Part shown: one piece after another, positions 58,737 through 64,000 of the stretch
How positions within the stretch are numbered: the first letter of the stretch is position 1
How the letters are laid out: every line of letters begins with the position of its first letter
Source of the DNA: Actinacidiphila paucisporea
GTDB lineage: Bacteria; Actinomycetota; Actinomycetes; Streptomycetales; Streptomycetaceae
Reading direction: 5' to 3'
DNA: 64,000 bases
Assembly (NCBI RefSeq): GCF_900142575.1
Contig: NZ_FRBI01000005.1
Coordinates: forward strand, 186,001 to 250,000
Position numbers and translations under genes: made by a program
Notes under the pieces: model-generated
What the model saw: only the letters and a program-made list of their open reading frames with translations
Databases searched by the model: none
What the model was told of the DNA's origin: nothing

Positions 58737-60185
58737 TCAGCGGGCCGCGCCGGTCACGATCCAGCGGCCCGAGCGGGCGCGCAGCCACAGGGCGGCGAGC
58801 CGGGTGAGCATCATCAGCGTCATGGCCCACCACAGGGCGGTCAGACCCGCCCCCAGCGCCGGCACGGCGAAGGCGACCGGAGCGAAGACCGCCAGCGTGA
58901 TCAGCATCGACCAGGCCAGATACGGCCCGTCTCCGGCGCCCATCAGCACACCGTCGAGCACGAAGACCACGCCCGAGACCGGCTGCGAGATCGCGACCAC
59001 CAGCAGCGCGGACATCAGCGCGTCCTGCACGGCCGGGTCGGAGCTGAACAGCGGCCCGACGAGGGGCCGGGCCAGCGCCACCAGGAGCCCCAGGACGACG
59101 CCACAGGCCACGCCCCACTCGATCATCCGCCGGCAGGCGGCACGGGCGCCGTCCGCGTCCCCGGCGCCCAGGTAGCGGCCGATGATGGCCTGGCCGGCGA
59201 TGGCGATGGCGTCCAGCGCGAAGGCCAGCAGCGACCAGACGGTGAGGGTGATCTGGTGCGCGGCGATCTCGGTGTCCCCGAGCCGGGCGGCCACCGCGGT
59301 GGCGATCAGCAGCACGGCCCGCAGGCTGACCGTACGGACCAGCAGCGGCAGCCCGGCGTGGGCGCAGGCGCGGATCCCGGCGGGGTCAGGGCGCAGCGCC
59401 GCCCACCAGCCGCGGGTGCCGCCGTCGCCTTTGACGGCGGTCCTGCCGCTCTCGCAGCTCTGGCGGCGGATGCCGCGGACCACGACCCACAGGTAGACCG
59501 CCGCCATGCCGTTCTGCGCGATGACCGTTCCCCAGGCGGAGCCCGCGATGCCCAGCCCGGCGCCGTAGACGAGGATGGCGTTCAGGCCGGCGTTGGCCGT
59601 GAAGCCGCCGACGGCGACCGCCAGCGGGGTGCGGGTGTCCTGCAGGCCGCGCAGCACGCCGGTGGCGGCCAGCACCACCAGCATGGCGGGGATGCCGAGC
59701 GAGCTGATCCGCAGATAGTCGGAGGCGTAGGGTGCCGCCGTCCCCGAGGCGCCGAAGAGGTCGACCAGGGCGGGCGCTGCGGGCAGCACGGCGGCGATGA
59801 CCAGGGCGCCGAGCAGCAGGGCCAGCCAGATGCCGTCTATGCCCTGCCGCAGCGCGGCGGGGAGGTCGCCGGCGCCCACCCGGCGGGCGACCGCGGCGGT
59901 GGTGGCGTAGGCGAGGAAGACGAAGATATTGACGGCGGTGGTCAGGAGCGCGGCGGCCACGCCGAGCCCGGCGAGCTGTGCGGTGCCCAGGTGGCCGACG
60001 ATCGCGCTGTCCACCATCACGAAGAGCGGTTCGGCGACGAGCGCGCCGAACGCGGGCAGCGCCAGGGCGACGATCTCCCGGTCGTGACGGCGCCGCCCGG
60101 CCGGGCGGCGGTCGCGGTCGGACCCCGGGCTGTCGGCTCCGGGCCCCTGCTTTTCTGGCGGCTCGACTACGGGATTCACAAGCAC
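58737..60185 (-). CDS. MATE-family efflux transporter (DinF-like)
   Basis: 482 residues, 12 predicted helices in two 6-helix bundles. IVALALPAFGALVAEPLFVM, VDSAIVGHLGTAQLAGLGVA and the second-half AFALDAIAIAGQAIIGRYLG are MATE motifs of the DinF branch. Cation-coupled drug or metabolite export is expected; substrate unknown. Confidence 0.9.
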   Translation of the reverse strand: MLVNPVVEPPEKQGPGADSPGSDRDRRPAGRRRHDREIVALALPAFGALVAEPLFVMVDSAIVGHLGTAQLAGLGVAAALLTTAVNIFVFLAYATTAAVARRVGAGDLPAALRQGIDGIWLALLLGALVIAAVLPAAPALVDLFGASGTAAPYASDYLRISSLGIPAMLVVLAATGVLRGLQDTRTPLAVAVGGFTANAGLNAILVYGAGLGIAGSAWGTVIAQNGMAAVYLWVVVRGIRRQSCESGRTAVKGDGGTRGWWAALRPDPAGIRACAHAGLPLLVRTVSLRAVLLIATAVAARLGDTEIAAHQITLTVWSLLAFALDAIAIAGQAIIGRYLGAGDADGARAACRRMIEWGVACGVVLGLLVALARPLVGPLFSSDPAVQDALMSALLVVAISQPVSGVVFVLDGVLMGAGDGPYLAWSMLITLAVFAPVAFAVPALGAGLTALWWAMTLMMLTRLAALWLRARSGRWIVTGAAR

Positions 60186-60610
60186 AGCTTAATCGTCCAC
60201 AAGTAAGAGGTGAAGTGGGCAGATGACTATTACGTATGACTGCGTAGAGTGATCTCCTCCGCGTTGTTTGTGGCGATCTTGGTCCACCGGAAAAAGTTTT
60301 TCTCCTGCACAGGCTATGGATGAAGAAAGTGCAGGTCAGAGGGCATCTCCGGGATGACCTTGCAGGTTGTCCACAGCGCTGTCCCAAGGCCTGTACACAG
60401 GTTCGGGGCAGTTCTCCACAGGTATGCCGCCGTCGTCCACACCCCCTGTGGATAACCGCCTTGGTCCAGGCCGCCGCTGGCCCTACCGTGGAGCCTCCGT
60501 CCGAGGTGCGTGAGCGCTGCCGGGCGGATCGAGGATCGGAGCGGTGCCGTGAAAGAGTGGCACGCACGCGGGGTCCGACCGGACCGGTCGGACGGGAGGA
60601 GGTGGCGGGG
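60186..60610. other. dnaB upstream region with a DnaA-box cluster
   Basis: 425 bp, no gene. DnaA-box-like 9-mers: TCGTCCACA (60193-60201), exact TTGTCCACA (60367-60375), TTCTCCACA (60412-60420), TCGTCCACA (60433-60441) and TGTGGATAA (60447-60455, complement of TTATCCACA). Four of these fall within 90 bp. The dnaB promoter probably lies here. Confidence 0.75.
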
Positions 60611-62071
60611 GTGACCCAGCCCGAACCCGCCGACGACCGCTGGCCCGACCTCCCGCCGGACGACCGCCCGGGCCCGCCGTCCGGCGTCAGCCCGTTCCGT
60701 AAGAAGTCCGCCTCCGACGACAACCGCTACTCCGAGGGCGGCGGCGGCTTCGAGCGCGTCCCCCCGCAGGACCTCGACGCCGAGCAGTCGGTGCTCGGCG
60801 GCATGCTGCTGTCCAAGGACGCCATCGCCGACGTCGTCGAGGTACTCAAGGGCGCCGACTTCTACCGGCCCGCCCACGAGACCATCTACACGGCGATCCT
60901 CGACCTCTACGCCCGTGGCGAGCCCGCCGACCCCATCACCACCGCCGCCGAGCTGACCAAGCGCGGCGAGATCGCCCGCGTCGGCGGTGCCCCCTACCTC
61001 CACACCCTGGTCAACGCCGTCCCCACCGCGGCCAACGCCGAGTACTACGCGGAGATCGTCCACGAGCGGGCGGTGCTGCGCAGGCTCGTCGAGGCCGGCA
61101 CCCGTATCACCCAGATGGGATACGCGGCCGACGGCGACGTGGACGAGATCGTCAACAACGCGCAGGCCGAGATCTACGCCGTCACCGAACAGCGCACCTC
61201 GGAGGACTACCTCCCGCTCGGCGACATCATGGAGGGCGCCCTCGACGAGATCGAGGCGATCGGCTCCCGCAGCGGGCAGATGTCCGGCGTCCCGACCGGC
61301 TTCACCGACCTGGATTCCCTCACCAACGGCCTGCACCCGGGCCAGATGATCGTCATCGCGGCCCGCCCCGCGATGGGCAAGTCGACGCTCGCGCTGGACT
61401 TCGCCCGTACGTGCTCCATCGCGAACAAGATGCCCAGCGTGATCTTCTCGCTCGAGATGGGCCGCAACGAGATCGCCATGCGCCTGCTGTCCGCCGAGGC
61501 CAGGGTCGCGCTGCACCACATGCGTTCGGGCACCATGACCGACGACGACTGGACCAAGGTCGCCCGCCGGATGTCCGACGTCACCGAGGCACCGCTCTAC
61601 ATCGACGACTCCCCCAACCTGTCGATGATGGAGATCCGCGCCAAGTGCCGCCGCCTCAAGCAGCGCAACGACCTGCGGCTGGTCGTCATTGACTACCTCC
61701 AGCTGATGCAGTCCGGCGGCTCCCGCCGCCCCGAGAGCCGCCAGCAGGAGGTCTCGGACATGTCCCGTAACCTCAAGCTCCTGGCCAAGGAGCTGGAAGT
61801 CCCGGTCATCGCCCTCTCCCAGCTCAACCGCGGCCCCGAACAGCGCACCGACAAGAAGCCGATGGTCTCCGACCTGCGCGAGTCCGGCTCGATCGAGCAG
61901 GACGCCGACATGGTGATCCTGCTGCACCGCGAGGACGCCTACGAGAAGGAGTCCCCGCGCGCCGGCGAGGCCGACCTGATCGTCGCCAAGCACCGCAACG
62001 GCCCCACGGCCACCATCACCGTGGCCTTCCAGGGCCACTACTCCCGCTTCGTGGACATGGCCCAGACCTGA
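60611..62071 (+). CDS. dnaB: Replicative DNA helicase DnaB
   Basis: 486 residues. N-terminal domain with PPQDLDAEQSVLGGMLLSKD and FYRPAHETIYTAILDL. RecA-like domain with Walker A ARPAMGKSTLALD, IFSLEMGRNEIAMRLL, Walker B VVIDYLQLM and QEVSDMSRNLKLLAKELEVP. GTG 60611 follows GGAGGAGGT; GTG 60602 is an alternative. No intein is present. Acts with DciA in origin loading. A DnaA-box cluster lies upstream. Confidence 0.97.
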   Translation: MTQPEPADDRWPDLPPDDRPGPPSGVSPFRKKSASDDNRYSEGGGGFERVPPQDLDAEQSVLGGMLLSKDAIADVVEVLKGADFYRPAHETIYTAILDLYARGEPADPITTAAELTKRGEIARVGGAPYLHTLVNAVPTAANAEYYAEIVHERAVLRRLVEAGTRITQMGYAADGDVDEIVNNAQAEIYAVTEQRTSEDYLPLGDIMEGALDEIEAIGSRSGQMSGVPTGFTDLDSLTNGLHPGQMIVIAARPAMGKSTLALDFARTCSIANKMPSVIFSLEMGRNEIAMRLLSAEARVALHHMRSGTMTDDDWTKVARRMSDVTEAPLYIDDSPNLSMMEIRAKCRRLKQRNDLRLVVIDYLQLMQSGGSRRPESRQQEVSDMSRNLKLLAKELEVPVIALSQLNRGPEQRTDKKPMVSDLRESGSIEQDADMVILLHREDAYEKESPRAGEADLIVAKHRNGPTATITVAFQGHYSRFVDMAQT

Positions 62072-62201
62072 CCGCGCGCGTTGTGGATCCCAGATCCCAT
62101 GCAGATCCGAGGTGGCGAGGGCGGGTTCGGGGTTTTCCACATCGCGAGAGCACCCTGCCAGGCGGCACTGACAACGAAGCGGGTCCGCCGGGGCCGGCGG
62201 G

Positions 62202-62723
62202 TCAGTCGGTCAGGACCAGGTGGAGGTGGCCGTCGATGAGTTCGCGGGCCGCGTCGAGGTGGCCGGTGTGGCAGGCGGTTTCGGTGATGACGTGGAGCAG
62301 GATCTCGCGATGGCTGTGCATGTCCTGGTCGCCGAAGAGTTCGGTCGGCCACCACGCGGGGGCGGTGTCCGCGGGCGTGGCGGTGATGATCGCGTCGGCC
62401 AGTGACGTCTGGCGGCGGTAGAGGTCCAGTACGGCGGTGGCGGGGGCTTCGGGGTCCACCAGCCAGGCGTTGGGCTCGTCGTCCAGTGCCGCGATGACGG
62501 CCGGGTCGCCCGCGAGGACCGCGCCGAACCAGAAGCGCTCGACGTCCAGCGCAAGGTGGCGGACCAGGCCCAGGCAGCTCCAGCCGGACGGCAGGACCGG
62601 GCGGCGCAGGTCCGTCTCGTCGAGCCCGTCCAGGATGCCCATTACGTGCTTGCGCTGGCCGGTCAGGCAGTCCAGCAGCGCGGCGATCTCGGGGCCGGGC
62701 TGCCCGGCTGTCGGCTCCGTCAT
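62202..62723 (-). CDS. DinB/DUF664-family protein
   Basis: 173 residues. Four-helix DinB-type fold: LLDCLTGQRKHVMGILDGLD, LGLVRHLALDVERFWFGAVL (first metal-type His), and LLHVITETACHTGHLDAARE with the His-x3-His-like pair near the C-terminus. Possible metal-dependent thiol transferase; in actinobacteria some use mycothiol. ATG 62723. Substrate unknown. Confidence 0.85.
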   Translation of the reverse strand: MTEPTAGQPGPEIAALLDCLTGQRKHVMGILDGLDETDLRRPVLPSGWSCLGLVRHLALDVERFWFGAVLAGDPAVIAALDDEPNAWLVDPEAPATAVLDLYRRQTSLADAIITATPADTAPAWWPTELFGDQDMHSHREILLHVITETACHTGHLDAARELIDGHLHLVLTD

Positions 62724-62761
62724 GGGCTCACCGTACAAGCCGCTCCCGACCGGAAACCACA

Positions 62762-62792
62762 CCCCCGGAGCCGCGGAACGCGGCTCCGGGGG
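62762..62792 (-). terminator. Terminator after the GH3 gene
   Basis: 14-bp perfect arms 62762-62775 (CCCCCGGAGCCGCG) and 62779-62792 with a GAA loop, 25 bp past the stop. Confidence 0.85.
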
Positions 62793-62816
62793 TGCCCTTC
62801 CCGGGGAGGGGAAGGG

Positions 62817-64000
62817 TCAGGTGATGGTCCACACGAAGGTCGCGGAACCGGCGGCGCCGTCCGGGTCCTTCGCGGTGACCGTGACGGTGTAGCTGCCGGC
62901 CCGGCCCGCCGCGCCGGTGAAGGTGCCGCTCGCGCTGAGCGAGATGCCGGGCGGCAGGCCGGACGCGGTGTAGGAGCGGTGCGCGGCGGCCGGGTCGAAG
63001 GCCCAGTCGACGGCTCGGTGCACCGGGCTGCTCATGCCGTGCGGGTTGGGCACGGACAGCGCGGCGGCGGTGGCGGGCGCCGCGGAGTCCGCGGCGGCCG
63101 CCTTGGGGGCGAGGGCCGCGGCGATGGCGCCGTTGACCGTGGTCGGCACGGTGAGCGTGCCGGTCTGCGGCAGGTTGCGGGAGGAGTCGCCCACCAGGAT
63201 CTGGTAGGTGCCCGCGGCCGTGGTCCAGTTGCTGCTGCCGGTGTTCCAGTAGGCCAGGTCATGGGTGCTGACCGTGAAGGTCAGCGTCTGCGACTGGCCC
63301 GGGTTGAGGGTGACGCGCTGGTAGCCCCGCAGTTGGTGCACCGGCTCCCCGGTGGACGCCGGGTCGCCGACGTAGAGCTGGGCGACGTCCGTGCCGGCCC
63401 GCGACCCGGTGTTGGTCACCGTGACGTGCACCGTGGCACTGCCGCCGCTGAGCGCGCCGACCTGCAGGTTGCTGTAGCCGAAGCTGGTGTAGGACAGGCC
63501 GAAGCCGAAGGGGAAGAGCGGCTCGATGTTCCTGGCGTCGTACCAGCGGTAGCCGACGTTCAGCCCTTCGCTGTACTGCACCTGCCCGTTGGCGCCGGGC
63601 CACTGGGCCGCGGTGTTGGCGGGCACGTCGGCCAGCGACTTCGGGAAGGTCACCGGCAGCTTGCCGGACGGGTTGACGTCGCCGAAGATCAGCGCCGCCA
63701 TGGCCGTGCCGATCTGCTGGCCCGGGTAGAAGCCCTCGAAGACGCCCGCGACCTGGTTCAGCCACGGCATGTTGATGGCCGAGTTGTTGTTGAGCACCAC
63801 GATGGTGTGTGGGTTCGCCGCGGCCACCTGGGCGATCATGTCGTTCTCCTTGACCTGGCTGCCGCCGTTGTTCGGCAGGTCAAGGGTGGTGGTGTCGTGC
63901 TCCTCGTTGCCGTAGTTGTCGCTGGCGTAGACGATCGCGACGTCGGAGGAACGGGCCAGGGTGACGGCCGAGGCCAGATTCGTCGCGTCGTTGTACTGCA
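62817..64000 (-). CDS. Glycoside hydrolase family 3 enzyme, C-terminal part (5' end outside window)
   Basis: About 394 residues visible, open to the right edge. The GH3 C-terminal alpha/beta sandwich is seen in SSDVAIVYASDNYGNEEHD and NPHTIVVLNNNSAINMPWLN, the segment KLPVTFPKSLADVP, and RWYDARNIEPLFPFGFGLSY before the fibronectin-like domain (VHVTVTNTGSRAGTDVAQLY and LRGYQRVTLNPGQSQTLTF). An extra Ig-like putative-binding domain (HRSYTASGLPPGISLSASGT) follows at the C-terminus. Probably a secreted beta-glucosidase or xylosidase; catalytic nucleophile lies outside the window. Confidence 0.9.
   Translation of the reverse strand, partial: QYNDATNLASAVTLARSSDVAIVYASDNYGNEEHDTTTLDLPNNGGSQVKENDMIAQVAAANPHTIVVLNNNSAINMPWLNQVAGVFEGFYPGQQIGTAMAALIFGDVNPSGKLPVTFPKSLADVPANTAAQWPGANGQVQYSEGLNVGYRWYDARNIEPLFPFGFGLSYTSFGYSNLQVGALSGGSATVHVTVTNTGSRAGTDVAQLYVGDPASTGEPVHQLRGYQRVTLNPGQSQTLTFTVSTHDLAYWNTGSSNWTTAAGTYQILVGDSSRNLPQTGTLTVPTTVNGAIAAALAPKAAAADSAAPATAAALSVPNPHGMSSPVHRAVDWAFDPAAAHRSYTASGLPPGISLSASGTFTGAAGRAGSYTVTVTAKDPDGAAGSATFVWTIT

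Overview
The window is high-GC DNA from a streptomycete (Streptomyces or a close relative such as Kitasatospora), taken from around the chromosomal replication origin. The gene order gyrA-gyrB-dciA-recF-gnd-dnaN-oriC-dnaA-rpmH-rnpA-yidD-yidC-khpB-rsmG-parA-parB is the classic actinobacterial origin neighbourhood. It is followed by the usual Streptomyces series trxA/trxB, sigM and its anti-sigma gene, pseudokinase, murJ, cca, ino1/padR, PBP, femX, rpsF-ssb-rpsR-rplI and dnaB. Nine parS sites and a dense DnaA-box field confirm the location. Many starts are GTG and two appear to be TTG. Start choices below rest on ribosome-binding sites and 4-bp overlaps.

Left part, 1-9.1 kb, is accessory DNA that ends at tRNA-Ala. 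It holds a two-gene MORC-type GHKL ATPase + Z1-domain SF2 ATPase module (3363-4907 and 314-3295, minus strand), a candidate anti-phage or restriction-linked system. The module is flanked by two members of an OGG-fold DNA-glycosylase-like family: a C-terminal fragment at 1-213 and a complete gene at 7302-7973. Between them lie a decayed XRE/TPR regulator (truncated and frameshifted) and an N-terminally shortened tyrosine integrase, which meet head to head near 6.17 kb. Three of these accessory genes carry rare TTA codons, so bldA control is possible.

Middle left, 9.2-15.3 kb: an HTH protein with a Ser/Thr kinase; two translationally coupled secreted proteins, one with a VWA domain, behind a twin operator-like repeat; a 46-residue DLW-39-type protein; and tRNA-Ile with a perfect 38-bp palindromic terminator.

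Core, 15.3-34 kb: DNA gyrase, replication and partition genes. oriC lies between dnaN and dnaA (about 25.0-25.65 kb) with about 20 DnaA-box-like 9-mers. Further DnaA-box pairs or clusters lie upstream of dnaA, parAB and dnaB, suggesting one DnaA regulon linking initiation, segregation and helicase supply. Several parS sites sit inside reading frames and are read as the peptide V-S/P-R-E/G-T.

Right part, 34-64 kb: redox (trxA, trxB with a textbook SigR promoter), ECF sigma/anti-sigma, and cell envelope genes (pseudokinase + murJ, class A PBP, GT87 mannosyltransferase-like protein, PLP racemase-like protein + FemX). Also present are CCA-adding enzyme, an MFS exporter, PadR with inositol phosphate synthase behind a perfect PadR-type palindrome, the S6-SSB-S18-L9 operon, a MATE transporter, DnaB, a DinB-like protein, and the C-terminal part of a glycoside hydrolase family 3 enzyme that runs off the window.
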